Source: Marasmius tenuissimus
Lineage: Eukaryota > Basidiomycota > Agaricomycetes > Agaricales > Marasmiaceae
Direction of reading: 5' to 3'
Assembly (NCBI GenBank): GCA_029532415.1
Contig: JAQOTA010000050.1
Location: 3,410,001-3,474,000, forward strand
Length of the DNA: 64,000 nt
This document shows positions 34,182 to 47,100 of the stretch, in pieces. How positions within the stretch are numbered: the first letter of the stretch is position 1; each line of letters starts with the position of its first letter. The position numbers were made by a program, and so were the translations under genes. The notes beneath the pieces were generated by a model. That model was given only the letters and a program-made list of their open reading frames with translations, ran no database searches and was not told the DNA's origin.

Positions 34182-35521
34182 TCACTTCCTGTTCGGATTT
34201 CTCATTCCACCGTGCTCGAATGATTCCGACATGGAAGTTTCGGGGGGTGAATATGGTCTCCGCCCTGAGTATTGTCTTTCAGGCGCGGAGCGCCCAGACC
34301 GACCGGAACGCTGGCGTTCAGGCATAGTACGACCTGATTGTTGTCGCTGAGGTGCAGAGCGACTCGAATGTTGTCTCTCAGGTCCAGACCGGCCTGATTG
34401 TTGCCTCTCGGGTCTTGATCGATAAGGCGTGTAGGTAGGAGTCGTATAACTGTCCTTCTGCTTCATTTCCGGAGGGGTTGGAGCTACCGGCACTGGAGCC
34501 TGGCGTCTACTAGAGTGCTTCCTTACAGGAGCCTCGGTGTATCTATTCGCTTGTGAACGGTTGGTGGGGAGGATGCCAGCTTGATTACTCCTGCCGGTAC
34601 GCTTCGTAGGCTTGCTGTACGAGTTGAACCACGGGAAGGAAGTCACAGGTCCATACCACATGTGTTGGTCACCTTGTTTGTGCTTCTTCCACGCAAGTCC
34701 AAGAAGCCCTGAGAACGAGGCCAGGACTGAAGGAAGGGACATAATTAGACATTGAGCTGGCAGGTGAGCACGCGTAAAATAGACTACTCACGTAGAATCG
34801 CGTTGAGCAGGGCGAATACCATCAGGACACGGTACATGGCCTGATATTGATCGGTGTGGACTAAAAATAGCAATTACTTAGTGGAACGATGAAGATTGAT
34901 ACGAGAAGACGTACAACTGGCAGAAGCAGCGTCCAAGGGTACAGTTGAAGTTTCGGATGCATAACATTCAACATCGGCCGTCTGGGATTCTGATGTGGTC
35001 AAGTAAACCCCAAGAACTTGTGGACGTAAAGAGTCAGTTCGTGGAGCTCGGTAAAGTGAATGTAACAAGGACGTACCAAGCCAAAGAATTCCAGCCAATC
35101 CCAAACAACAGAGCTCTATTCTGGTGGATATGGGGTTTCGATCTTTCAATAACAGACTGCACCCTAACCTATAAGATGGTGCAATGTTGTTAGGAAGTGG
35201 AAGAGAGGTGATAGAGAGAATCAACCCACAGTGCAGTGATAATGAAAAGACTGGCGGAACAAACAAAGATCGCGAAGGGTACGAAGCGAGCTACGTTGAA
35301 GCAGTCGATTAGTTGAGGCCGGTAGTGGGAGGTGAAGCGAACACTCACTAAGGTCTGAAGCGGCCAATACACTCTGAAAATGCCCAGCCATAGCAAGGCA
35401 TATGATACTGAAAAGGATAGCGGAGCCTGTACCCGATAGTCGATTAGAATCGAAAGCAACCAATGCTGAAGTGGGACTGACCGAAAACGACTCCACGGAC
35501 GAGGTTGAATAAGGTAGGCAT
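34182..35521 (-). CDS. MARVEL-like membrane protein with repetitive basic tail
   Basis: Begins MPTLFNLVRGVVFGSAILFSIICLAMAGHFQSVLAASDL (one helix). It continues RFVPFAIFVCSASLFIITAL, RIELCCLGLAGILWLVLGVYLTT, a loop with DVECYASETSTVPLDAASAS, QYQAMYRVLMVFALLNAIL, and then LSSVLASFSGLLGLAWKKHK. This is the four-helix MARVEL layout with two loop cysteines nearby. The cytosolic tail is about 170 residues and very basic and Ser-rich. It carries about five imperfect copies of a PERQxSGRS unit before ending FEHGGMRNPNRK. No enzyme motif. Paralogous in plan to the gene at 32726-33846, but the tails are unrelated (Gln/Pro-rich there). Splice sites are GT-AG and short. Confidence 0.78.
34258..34425 (-). 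repeat. Degenerate PERQxSGRS coding repeat
   Basis: About five imperfect copies of an 8-11 residue unit (RPERQQSGRSG, GPERQHSSRSA, APQRQQSGRTM, PERQRSGRSG, APERQYSGRR) in the tail of the MARVEL-like protein. Each has a basic-x-S-x-R context of kinase-target type. Confidence 0.8.
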
Positions 35522-36074
35522 TCGGGATTTCTTGCGGGAGGAGTTTAAGGGGTGAGAGGAAGCTCTGGAGTCAAGACGAGCATGGGAGGCGGTTCTTATA
35601 TCTGTGTACATGATAAAATTTCAGGACAATGGTTAACACGAGGCGAACATGAACTGTGCGGATGTCGTGAGGCTGCCGCGCTTTATCGTTAATGAGTCGT
35701 GAATATGGAGATTTTGTATCGGTTTCGCGAGAGAATGTGGGTGGCGGTCGTAAGCAGGATGGTTTCGCAGGTAGTAGAGGAGATGAAGAGGGAAAAAGGG
35801 AAGAGAGAGCCTCCGAAGAGAAGGGAAAATTTCGTGGAAACGAAGATTGAATAGCAAAAATCAACCACCATTGCCGTAATTAGTTGCCTCGTTGCAATCT
35901 TATCTTTTATCACTTGCCCGATTTAGAGGCCCAAGCCGGACAAGCCTTGTGCACAGACTCCACCAACTCCAGAATACATTGTCAACGGGGACCCAGGGAG
36001 ACCTCTATGGCCGGGTAGGTATAACTTACAGTAGTACTAGAACCATCTTAACAACTTTGTGCGACTCTGTACCA
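35522..36074. other. Intergenic: MARVEL-like promoter and AACS 3' flank
   Basis: No gene recognised in 553 bp. Short open frames are low complexity. Confidence 0.5.
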
Positions 36075-39000
36075 TTCAAACTCTCCCTCCAACCTCTGCT
36101 CTCAATGATTCACCAAGCTCGACGTAAACTTGAAGGGATTCGGGGTTCGACAAGGTAGCAGCATTGATGCTGGACAAAGGTGCTCCATTGATGATCTACG
36201 TGCCATCGCACAGCCCACGGCTTAGCTTCAGGGTTGCATAGACACATGCAGGCCACCACTCACCTTCTTCACCGGTACCTCGACACGCTTGCCGTTGAGT
36301 GTATATGGGATATCGTTGACTTGGATGACCTGACAGAGGGACATCAATGCATCATGTGGTGAATGAACTCGAACACTCTGGGGAAATAGACCCACCCTTG
36401 CAGGAACATGCCTCGGGCTTCTCTTTGATCTAATCTCGGCCCTGATCTCTTTCTCGAGTTCCTCCGACAATTTGTCGCCATTGAGAAGCTTCACGAACAG
36501 CAGCACTCGCTCGTCTGTCCCACCTTCAATGCTCTGTCCGACTGCCAGGCAGTCTTGGATTTGCTCCCCAAAACGGTGCTCCACAACATCGTAAAGTTCA
36601 GCGCTGCCAAACCGCACTCCGCCCGGGTTCCTTATCAAACTCTGGTCAGCAAACCTCTCCCCCATCTGGTCATCGGTGGACTTACAATACACCATCGGAC
36701 CGGCCTAGCATGACCACGCCACCGCCATTGGATCCTCGAGACTCTGTGATGAGAATATGATCGCCGTGGTCTTGTGACCGCAGTCGCTCAGACGACAATT
36801 CCGAAAGACAAAGAAAACCTAAGATCGCAAGACTTACACCATATTCCTTCATACTCGGAGAAGTACGCTTGCTTGAATCGTTCTGATGCCGTCTTGACCG
36901 CCTCATTCGTTCCGTAACCCGGTAGTGGCCAGAACCCAGCAGGCATACAGGGGAAGGGCTTCGTACAGACTAACTCTCCGGAGGTGTTTGGTGGACACGG
37001 GGCACCAGTGGCGTCGTAGCTCTCAATGGCCATCCCTAACATTCGGCATTGTAGCTCCCCCCTATAGACAGGTAACGCACTACACATTCCGGCAAATAGC
37101 GAGCAAATGTCGGTGCCGCCTGATAAGAGTTCTAACTTTAGCTTTGCTCGGAAAATGGTGGTACAAGAATAGAAGATTGACCTGTGATGGAGCCTAACAG
37201 GACGTTAGGACGGATTTGTTTGTATACGTAGTTGTATAACGGGGGCGCCAACGGAGATCCTGTGGAATAGATGTGGCGAAGCGTTTGCAGTGAATGGTGT
37301 TGGCGCGGCTTGTACTTTTTCTGTATTGATAAGTAGGACGAGTAAGGAATTTTCTGGGCGTTGACTTGACAAGAAGACTTTACCGAAAGTGTGTCAATGT
37401 ACTTTGCACTTGTCCCGAAAATACTGATTCCTAGCTCATCGACCAAGTTCCAGAGATAAGCTGGATCTCTCAAAGGGCTTCCATCTGACCCAGGGCCATC
37501 AGATACACACGCCAGTGTGGGGGCGGGGAATCAGAGCTAACCATACAGTACCAAGGTACATCCAATCGGCAACGCGCTGACGAGGAAGTTCCACATCATC
37601 CATCCGCTGAGACGAGCAAGGGGTTATCATTTTAATTGCGATCGATTGAACAGAACTTAGGGACGCACGTTGTTGTATAATAAAAGAACACGTCGCTTTC
37701 TTGAATGTCAGCACAGATCGAGAGCTCCTTTCGGAGCTGTAATAGCATTCCTCCAGCTCTGTGTACAATCGGCCTAGATATGAACGAACGTTTAGCGGAA
37801 TGGATAGGTTTATATTAGAACAGCCGCACTTAGGCCGTCCTGTCGGAAATGTTTAGTGAATTGTCGGTGGATCGCGCCAAGTCTCGGGGCAACCGTAAAA
37901 GTTTACTCACCAGTAGTGCCGGAGCTGAATAGTATCCAGAGAGGATAGTCGAACGACACCCTTGCCCATTCGATTTCGCCAGATTCGTCGCTTCCGAGAG
38001 CAGCATCTCGTCCGGTCTCGACAAAGTCTTCCCATGCGACCCAGTCCTGCTTCCAGCCTGAACGGCCGTTCGGATGGGGAATCGGAACAGTGTGGATAAT
38101 GATCACTTTGGGGTCACAATCGGACGAGCTGGTATCGTTGAGAGAAGACAGAAGACTCGTAACCTTCCCTATATGATCGTGAAGCTTGGCATTATAGCTA
38201 TGGTACGATACGGCGGAGAAAGTGAAGGTATTCAGTCAGTCACAGGCTTGGCACGCCCTCGAACCGAAATAGGTAGAGGCAAAGATAACAGTGAACACGT
38301 ACACCACGGCATCAACAGCAAAGATGAACGTTGGCTGAACCTGCTGAAACCTGGCCAAGAGAAAGAAGTACAGGTTCAGACAAAACGTCGGAATATCGAG
38401 AACTTATGAAAGACCACACCGCTCTAACACCCCTTCTGGACCAAAGTCAGCTGCTGCGCTGACCCAAATTCCACCGAGGGCAGTAGTAGCCAAGCAAGCC
38501 GCCACATTTTCCTAAAGGTTCAAACGAGAAATCCAAATCAGAAACCGAGTGTGGAGGGCACGTAGATATGGCCCGAAGCAGGGCCGAAATGGCCCGTAAT
38601 AAGGCGGGTACTTGCAATACAATTGGATGAATAGGAGGCAACGCGGTCTCCTGCCTTAAAGCCACTTGCAAGCAACGCAGAAACAAGGTGCTTCACGAGA
38701 TCATAGAGTTCCCCATAGCTACATGAACGTGTAGGTGGTGCGGGGTCGTCGTTGGTAGGTTCGGCTGTGTTGTACGAGGATAGAAATCATGAATCTTTGC
38801 TGCTGGCTGGCCAACGGGGGACGATATGACAGGATCACTTACTTGCCTGAATCAGTGCAGTCCGACTGTAGGACCTGCATTGAAGCATATTCTCCGCCCA
38901 ATTTAGTCTTGCATCAGCAAACCACGATGGATTATCCGAAGGCTTTGCATTCCTGTCAACAACTTGATTCCCCATATGACCGATGATATTTGTCTCTTCC

Positions 39001-39197
39001 CAAACAGTGGACCAGAAATCATCGATGCATGAGGTGGACCATTCGTACAGTTGTTCGTAAGAAGCCAAAGAAAGCCCGAATTTGGAGTTGACGCGATCAC
39101 GAAACTGATGCAAAGCCGTTCCAGAGACTGGCGGCTGATAGAGCGGTGCCACGTTGGAGGTGGATAAACTGGGAGAATCAGTCGAGAGGGATACCAT
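36075..39197 (-). CDS. Acetoacetyl-CoA synthetase
   Basis: ATP-dependent ligase activating acetoacetate to acetoacetyl-CoA in the cytosol (AACS, ANL superfamily). Spliced landmarks: [16 protein letters not shown] [69 protein letters not shown], and the P-loop [13 protein letters not shown]. These are followed by [72 protein letters not shown], and [42 protein letters not shown]. The C-terminal domain has [23 protein letters not shown] with the conserved catalytic lysine region. About a dozen introns, stop at 36075. An ATG at 39197 ([12 protein letters not shown]) is the first one usable; upstream sequence is open but lacks ATG. The family length and order agree. Confidence 0.93.
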
Positions 39198-39899
39198 ATC
39201 GGAGTCGGATGAGGTGGGGTTTCGATGCAGAGCGTCTGACTTGGCCTGTGTCCTCGGAAGATAATATGAAAGCTTGGCAAGATTCTCGTAACCTAATACA
39301 GCATTCGGTTGCCCCACAATGGGGGAAAATACGCGGACAGACAACACACGGAACGTCAGAGGGACCCCTTTAGCGAGAAAAAAGTTCTCACCAGAGGAAA
39401 CTGCAGAACTGGCGTGAGAGCTTGGACCCGTTACACGGACGGGTATGCCTGTGCGTTAGCTGCTGATAAAGATTCCTCAGTCAGAACGAGCGTAGAAAAG
39501 CGCAATACAGCGGGAGAACCGACACCGCGGCCGCAAAGGGACTCCCGGGAGAGGCGGGACAGCCCCGGTAAGCGTCGTGGCAAACTACCGAATTAGGATT
39601 TATTGTCACAATCACGCCATTATCACAGGGAGTGACTGTGACTGTTATCTATCGCTCCGTCGCACGTGGGTATGTCCTTTTCCCGGATTCTTTTTTTTGT
39701 GAGTCGATACCGCTTGTATTGCGCTTGTGCTGTGACCCTCACCCAGTCCAAACTTGTTCTCATACGGTCCCAGACCATAAAAAGGCACACCTTGCCGCCC
39801 TGGTCCTTCCTCCGTTTTCCCTCAGTTCAACACTTGCGCCCACATCCAATTGTACTCCCGCTCCCCCTTTTCATAGCCGAAACTCAACTCCATCTCGCG
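39198..39899. other. Intergenic between divergent AACS and unknown gene
   Basis: 702 bp with no gene recognised. A CATAAAAAGG string near 39777 lies about 120 bp upstream of the next start and may be its TATA element. Confidence 0.45.
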
Positions 39900-40508
39900 A
39901 TGATTGACAACTTCCTCGCTCCCCACACCCCAGAGGCCGTCGCTCACTCCCATTTCACGTACGTATCACTTTTTCTTTCACGACTTCATTGTTTCTGACC
40001 CTATTCGGCCCACACAGTGAACAGTGGCATGGAATCAACGACCACATCGACGAGACCCTAGTCGCAGGCTGCGCCTCGTACAGGGCGTTCGACCGCTACC
40101 TCAGTGGCGCAGACCTGTTCATACTGCCCCGAACACGCACAGAGCTCGAGAGCGTCTTGTATGTGCTTCTTTGACAGCCTGTTCTCCATATCTCCAAGAT
40201 GACTCATATCATGGTTCAGGAAAAGATACGCCTACGATGCTATACATAACACCATAGCTCGCAGCAGATCGACTCTGCAGACTGGAGGCTATAGCAGAGT
40301 GAGTAACGAACGTTTGTTGAGATTGCCGCCCGACTTACGGATGCATGTACAGGTTTGCGGCCTAGCAGAAAATTCAATTCGCGCTGTCCTCGACACTGGG
40401 GACAACGTCTCAATTCTTCTTGCAATGCATCCCAATCCCACCCCATCGAGGTCCAGCTTCTCCAGAAGAACCACGTCCAAGTCGCCTCCATTCATCAGCA
40501 CCAAGTAA
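39900..40508 (+). CDS. Hypothetical protein
   Basis: Not recognised. Two clear GT-AG introns join MIDNFLAPHTPEAVAHSHFT, EQWHGINDHIDETLVAGCASYRAFDRYLSGADLFILPRTRTELESVL and KRYAYDAIHNTIARSRSTLQTGGYSR. A 54-nt segment starting GTGAGT after YSR may be a third, in-phase intron that is spliced or retained. The end is LLAMHPNPTPSRSS followed by a Ser/Lys-rich stretch (SPPFISTK). About 150 residues, no signal peptide or membrane segment. Good splice signals support it, but function is unknown. Confidence 0.55.
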
Positions 40509-40937
40509 AAAGAACACGAAAAACATACGCGTCTCCCGATTCCGCTCTCTCGCTCTTTCTAGGCCGCCTCTCACCTGCTCTCCGCTATTCTTATCAACGC
40601 ATTCTGTACCATTCACACATATTTACGCACTGGGCCTCTCTATACTAGTAATATTTCTTGTACTGTACTTGTAGCAATCACACACAAATGTTTTAGAGTA
40701 TACCCCCTATTGCTATTCTTCGATTCCCACCGTCGATCACTTGGCTGGGATGTAAGATCAGAGCCTATCAGAACGTGTTTCCATTCGGCAGGCAGCAACG
40801 TGCGATGCTGTGTGACCGCGTCCTCTGACGTTGTCTGTAATTGCCGGGTGCCGCTGACGTTAATGCTCCTAAACTGCATGTTTTGAGCAGTCTCCCTCCA
40901 CTTGCTGTCTCGTCTTGCATGCGTTCCGAGCATTACT
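40509..40937. other. Intergenic: endopolyphosphatase promoter
   Basis: 429 bp without a gene. Contains the 3' flank of the unknown gene and the presumed promoter of the endopolyphosphatase gene. Nothing distinct seen. Confidence 0.5.
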
Positions 40938-43803
40938 ATGCTCAATCTCAACCTTTCTACTCTCTTAATCCTTTCATTTTCGGTCAATCATGCGTTCTGT
41001 GGGCTGGTCCAAGCTGTATTCAAGACTGGCGTTGATGAGGTGGAAACGGCCGTCAGTGAGTGATCAGCAACTGTTCATTTAGAGCTATCCTTGAAACTGA
41101 TATGTTTTCCGTCGGTGTTTTGAAGAGCCCCGTCACCTACACGGTCGTTTCTTGCAGATAACGGATATGCATCCCGACATGCACTATGTTCAAGGAGCCT
41201 CTGCGAATAAAGCCTGCCATAGGAGCAAACCTAAGAAGAAAAAAATCGAGCTGGGTACTGGGGAACTTCATATTCGTCAGTCCTTCATTTGGGGTATCCG
41301 TCGTGTTACGCCCGTAACTGACGCCGACCAATGTGGGGCGGGCAGGGAATGTGATTCGCCCTTCAGACTGACCAATTACACTTTGGACTTTTTGGAAAAG
41401 AATTGGGCGTCACAGATTGATTTTGTGATATGTGAGTGGGGTTCATTTTGCTATCGTTGACATTGCATTGGGCCCCATGATGTCGGTGTTGACCGGATTG
41501 CTAATCTCAGGGACGGGCGATAATGCTAGGTATGTCGTCTTCGAGTCCAATGGGACTCATGACGCGTTCACTTGTTCAACGTTCGTCCTATATCTGATCT
41601 CCACCCCGATTTTGTTAGGCATGATAACGACAGAAAACTTCCACGTACGACACATGAGATCTATGAATTGAATCGCGCAGTGGCGCACAAGATGAAAGAG
41701 GTCTTCTCCAAGAAAGGTATTCCGGTTGTGCCGTCGTTAGGTGAGCGCAGTCAACCTTTTTATTCGTTCGCCATCACCTGCTCACTCCCTTCACAGGGAA
41801 CAATGATGTTTGGCGTTAGTACTCCCCCAGTTGCCTTAACTCCACCGCACTGACCTTACTCGTCGTGGCAATCTCCGCTCATAGCTCATGTGAGTGTTTC
41901 TCCATGAGAGTGGCTGTCTCCCGACTCACTCCCCTGTGTGTGAATGTTACTGCGTAGAATATTCTTGTGCCAGGTATTTGCCCGCGTCTGAGACTCTTGC
42001 GCAACTCCACGGGTTTCTTACGGTGGTTATAGGGCCCAATCCGATCACGAGTCAATTCACATCGTGCGTTCTCCCTCTCTCTTGGCAAATGGGACTTTCT
42101 CAAAATAGATGCTGAATTTGCTGTCAGAATATGGCAAGAATTCATACCGTTCCCTTATCGGCAGGTCTTCCAGCGCGGGGCGTACTACAGCGTGGAGGTC
42201 GTTCCCGATCAGCTGGCTGTGGTATCGCTGAATACGATGTACTTTTATGATTCTAACAAAGGTGAGTTTTCTGTTTTGATTGATGAATGTGTGCCATTCA
42301 ACTCGTTTGGGTGTTGTAGCTGTGAACGGTTGTCCTTACAGCGAACCCAACGATCCGGGTAACCTACAGCTTGATTGGCTCGAGGTACAGTTGAAAATGT
42401 TCAGAGAGCGTGGGTTGCAGGTACGCGGTTCAAATGATCATCATTCTGCCACTGCCGAAGAACTTACCCACCGCCCTGTGCATGCGTAGGTGTGGTTAAC
42501 AGGTCAGCCATCCAGAGCGCCTTTTCGAAGTTGATTGACATCTTTTTCTTCTCAGGACACGTACCTCCGTCCCGAGGCAACTATTTTCCCGAATGCGTGG
42601 GTGGAACATTACATCCCCATCTTTCCGAAGGTCTGACCTATGGGCGCTCAGTATGTTCGCTATGTGGATCTATCATTGAGATATCAAGATACCAGTGAGC
42701 GTTCAAGCTGTTCTCTCCATCGCCTTTTGTTGCTGATTGGTCTGTTGATGTCGTCGCTCAATGAAAACCCTAGTCGTTGGGCATCTTTTCGGGGTAGGTG
42801 ATACTGATCCCGTTCCGAAGGTGAAACTGTTGACGACCAGATCTCTATTCCTTGGTTACAGCACATGAATGCCGATCATGTCAGCGTTTTTTTCATTTTG
42901 GTTTCCAAGAAAGACTCGACGTCGCTAATTACTCGTCGCAGTTCTTCTTCGTCGAGGCTGTCGACCTTGAACTGGAGCTTGATCGTCAGAAAGACATGCC
43001 CGCGGGTGAGACACCAGGGGGCGTCGAGATCAACGGTGAGGGAGATCTCTACAGCGCGATCATGGATGATTTTGCGACACTCCCGTCCACGTCGAAAGTC
43101 GAACTGGATGAATACGCAGTGATCAATGTGTCTCCCCCGGTTGTGCCCAACCCCTACCTGCCAACGTTTCGAATTTTCTCGTACAACATTTCAAGTGTCG
43201 AGGCCGCCGTGAACAAGAAAAAGAAAAAGAAGAAGGGTAAGAAGGGAGGGAAACGTAAACCTGGACACCACCGAGGAAAACATGGCGACAAATCGGTTCA
43301 TTGCAAAGAGGAACCGTTTCAAACGTCTTGGAAGTGCCACCTAAGCAATGATACCTGGCACTCAGACCCTGAATCCCCGTCCCGGAAGAATCAGCTTTGG
43401 ACGCCGACAGGGTATGCTCAAGTGAGTGTTTCAAGCCAAGTATGTTGTTCTCCTGTTCATTGACTTATGGCGCTAGTATTACATCCCCGATCTCGACGAG
43501 ACGGGAAAAAGAAAGCACCCGCGATTCAAATTGGAGTACACGACATACAAGGCGGACGTGTTGACTTCGGAAGCAGATCCACCCATACCACGCAAATTAC
43601 TCCCTAAGTCCTTGCGGAACGGAACGATCAGCAAGTCAAAGTATGCGCCGTATGAGTTGCCGGACCTGACTGTTGGGTCATGGTACGAGCTGGCGGTAAG
43701 GCTGGGAAAAAGCGGAGAGAAGAAGAAGTTGGGACGTCGGTTCAAGGAATTCATGTACCTAGAAACAAAGGGAGCCGAGACGCAGGGAGAGGAAGAGGAC
43801 TGA
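40938..43803 (+). CDS. PPN1: Endopolyphosphatase (vacuolar, PPN1-like)
   Basis: Metallophosphoesterase cleaving long inorganic polyphosphate chains inside the vacuole. A hydrophobic signal-anchor starts the protein (MLNLNLSTLLILSFSVNHAFCG). The phosphoesterase motifs follow: HGRFLQITDMHPDMHY, DFLEKNWASQIDFVIWTGDNARHDND, VVPSLGNND, and WLTGHVPPSRGNYFPEC with VVGHLFGHMNADHFFFV giving the metal-site histidines. The C-terminal domain has WTPTGYAQYYIPDLDE and LEYTTYKAD, and it ends with TVGSWYELAVRLGKS. An unusual Lys/Gly/His-rich insert, mostly K7 followed by GKKGGKRKPGHHRGKHG, lies at about 43211-43292. Around ten introns. The reading of splice edges near 41730-41950 is approximate. Confidence 0.92.
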
Positions 43804-44149
43804 ATACAACAAGACAGACAGATGACCTTTGCTCCTGAACTGTTCCTGGGCCGTGAGAAAATATATCATGTGAGCACAGCCGCAAGTAACCTTGGAAATT
43901 TGGGTAGCGACGGGCAAAATTGTACGGGCAAAGAACTGTTGGTAACGCAGGCATCTAACTACAACTGTAGTAAATACCAGGTCCTCGTTTATTCAACGCT
44001 TACATCCTCTCATCCATCGTCAACAAGCAAGCTTGGGGCAAATCCTTCGTTCTCTCCTTTTTCTCTGGATTTCTCTTCATTTTTTCTCCTCCGGCGGGAT
44101 TCCGGGTTCTTTTTCTACAGCGCCGCTCTCTTCTCCTCCTCATCGTCTC
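43804..44149. other. Intergenic: RFX gene promoter/leader
   Basis: 346 bp with no gene. Pyrimidine-rich from about 44050, typical of a basidiomycete 5' leader. Confidence 0.5.
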
Positions 44150-47100
44150 ATGGCAGCAGTCAACATGCAGATCATGTCTGCATCCATGCCCCTCGATTTC
44201 CTTCCCATGCATTCTCATTCCCGTTCGAATTCAGTCTCTTCCTCCTCGACAAGCTCTCGTCCCCAGTCGTCCCAAGGCGGTTACTCCAGAATGCCAGCAG
44301 GGATGCCCCCTTCTCCAGAGGATCTCTATCGAGCAAACTACAATCTCAATCAGCACGGCGCAGTTCTTCATGGCGATCCTGTACGTCTCTAGCTCTCCCT
44401 TGCTTCCTTTTTCGCTTCTTCTCACTCATGACATGGTCCTTGTAAATTCACATCAGTCTCCCCCAAACCACAACGTCACCAATCCCGCACTGAAAAACCA
44501 TCTTCGTCCGAGCCATATCAGAGCAAGGGCCGCTGCTTCACCTTATCCCAGAGATACCGACAGCGTTCACTCTTCTTCGAGTGAAACCGACGACATTGCC
44601 ATGTATTTGGGCCCTTCACCCCCTGAATACCACAATATGTATGGTGGCGGGCCTCCTTCGCATACAATGGCACCAAGTCAGGAAGCGATGCATGCAGCTG
44701 GGGCTTTTGGGAGGATGACATTGAGCAACGATCAGGCTCTGGAAAAGTTGGCTGCCAATGTTCGTGCGGCGACCACAACCAGTGCGTCAGACAGGGCGAA
44801 GCAGATCTTTGTGCAGGCCTGGTGCGTCCCCTAGCTTCCATACTCAAAGCTTGCAATCTTAACTGACTACTACCCTGCTCGTCGTTCAATAGGTTGACTG
44901 CCAATTATGCTCCTTATCCGGACGGAAATGTTCCCCGACAGGGACTTTACTTCTCGTACCGACGAGTCTGTGACCAGTATGGCATTCCTCATATCAACAC
45001 GGCGACGCTAGGAAAGGCTATTCGACTCTGTTTCCCCACTATCAAGACGAGGCGACTCGGTGTCAGAGGGAACAGTAAATATCACTGTACGTGGCATTAA
45101 CCCAACTTATTGAGATTTCTGATTAAAAATCAAACTTCTGATGCCAGATTGCGGTATACGGCCTGCAACATCAGCTGAAGCCGAGTTTCTGCAAGATTAC
45201 ATTCAAAAGTCCAACAATCATGCCGGTCAATCTTCCGTAAATGCCGCTGCGCGAATGGCACAGGAGCAATCTTCCGAGGCGTCAGCCAGGAGCGAGGACC
45301 GTTCAGACGAAGACGACGATGAGGACTCTGAGGGCGTTGCGTCAGGTTCCAATTCCAAGAGGAATTCTCTCACACTAGGGGCCTCTGATGCAAAACCCGG
45401 TGCTTTTCCCGATTTGAGCGACAAAACACCAACAGCCGCAACCTTACTATCCCAGGTTCAATCTCAACAGCGACCGACTAACACCACTTTCCCTCCCCAA
45501 GCGTCCATCAGGCGACACCCGCAAGCTGAATCTTCCCTCTCGGCTCAGTCTGGTGGTTCTTCCGCTCCTGGGTCCTCCCCTTACTTGACCGGGTCTAACC
45601 AACAGCCCGCATCGGTCCGTCAGTTACCCCATTTCCCCTCAATTGATGAGGCTGTGGGTGCGAACTCAGCGTCTCCGCATAGCATGGCGGCCCGAGAGGT
45701 TTGGGGTTGGTTCCAGGACCATCTTGATCTCTTGCTCGAAAACGTTAGAACATTCCGTTTTGATCAATTCGAGATCAACTTGCGGACGTTTTGGTCCAGC
45801 CTCGGAGGCAATCATCGTGAAGTGGTCCATGCGCCCGCAATCGCTGGTCTGATGGCGAAAGCTGATGCCATTGTTTATGATGTACGTGCTAACCCCTCTA
45901 TATCTGCATGCTAAGTCTAAATCTCTTTACCCGGTTATTTTTGCAGGAAATCCTGGAATTCCTTCGGTCGCAAATGCTTTCACCCATACCAACGGCATCG
46001 CTGACTAACTTGCGCCAATTTGCGAACAAGATGGAAAAGATCTTGCTTGTAGCGTTGAATGACTACGGAAACACGTTTGTGGAACCGAAAGTAGAGTTAG
46101 GCGCTCGATTTGGACACCTTGTTTGTGAGTGAACACACCGCGTCTGTTCTAATCTTTTTGACGTTTGATGGCTGATGGTCCCTTCATAACAGTACGATTC
46201 TTAGATATCTATCAAGTGACTCAGGCCCTCAACACGGTTTTGACGAACCAGAAGCAACTCGCCGAAATGCGGCGGTCCTGGCAAAAGGTCGACTTCGAAT
46301 CCGTTCGAAATCAGTCTGCACTAGTTTGCAATTGCCGTCATGAAGACTTGGTACAATTGTTGGAGGTGGAATTTGTAGCTATGATGGACAGTCTCTCCAA
46401 GGCCTCTGAACCAGTTCGAGAGGTGATGAGTTGGGCGGACAAGTGCTGCGACCGGTTGATGGGAAGCGTTCGGGGCGCTGCCCACCCAGGGGAGGATAGA
46501 AGTACGATGAGTTCGCGGAGTGTACTCATCCGCTGGGGCTATGTTACGAGTCAAATTATGAGAGACTTGGTGAGTTTCCAGAGGCCGTGTGATTTTGTTA
46601 TTCTGACGTAGGAGGTGTAGACAATCCGAAGTGACCCTGCCTTTGGGGCCTTCCAAATCCTGAAGTTGTTTTTAGAGTACGTATGTTCCTCCTTTCCTCA
46701 AGTTACGGTTTCTCACCAATCACTACACAGCGATTGGATTGCGGTGAACGTCCTCCGAAGTGTAGCCCTTTCAACAAACTCCGTGGCTGCATCGGTAGAG
46801 CCAATGATGCAACAACAGTTCTTCTCATTGTCACCGATGGCTGGTCAGGAAAACTTCAATTCCTTAGACGTTCGTCCTCAGCACTTGATGGCGCACACAC
46901 CGACAACCTCCAGCATGCTTGCTGCTCTTCAGAGCGATACATTCCCAGCAGGTTCCATAGACCCATCAGCGTCTTTCAACTCCGATGCTTATAACGGGCT
47001 CTCATACATGGACACTACTGCGTCCAATGATGCTCCTCTTTCCAACGTCCACTCCTCAGACCTTTCCTTTGGCGACTTCTCTTCGTCCGTAAACTCCTTC

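Noticed and set aside
39198..39347. Longer N-terminus for acetoacetyl-CoA synthetase
   Set aside because: The frame is open but begins with TTG, and needs an extra weak intron; no ATG until 39197.
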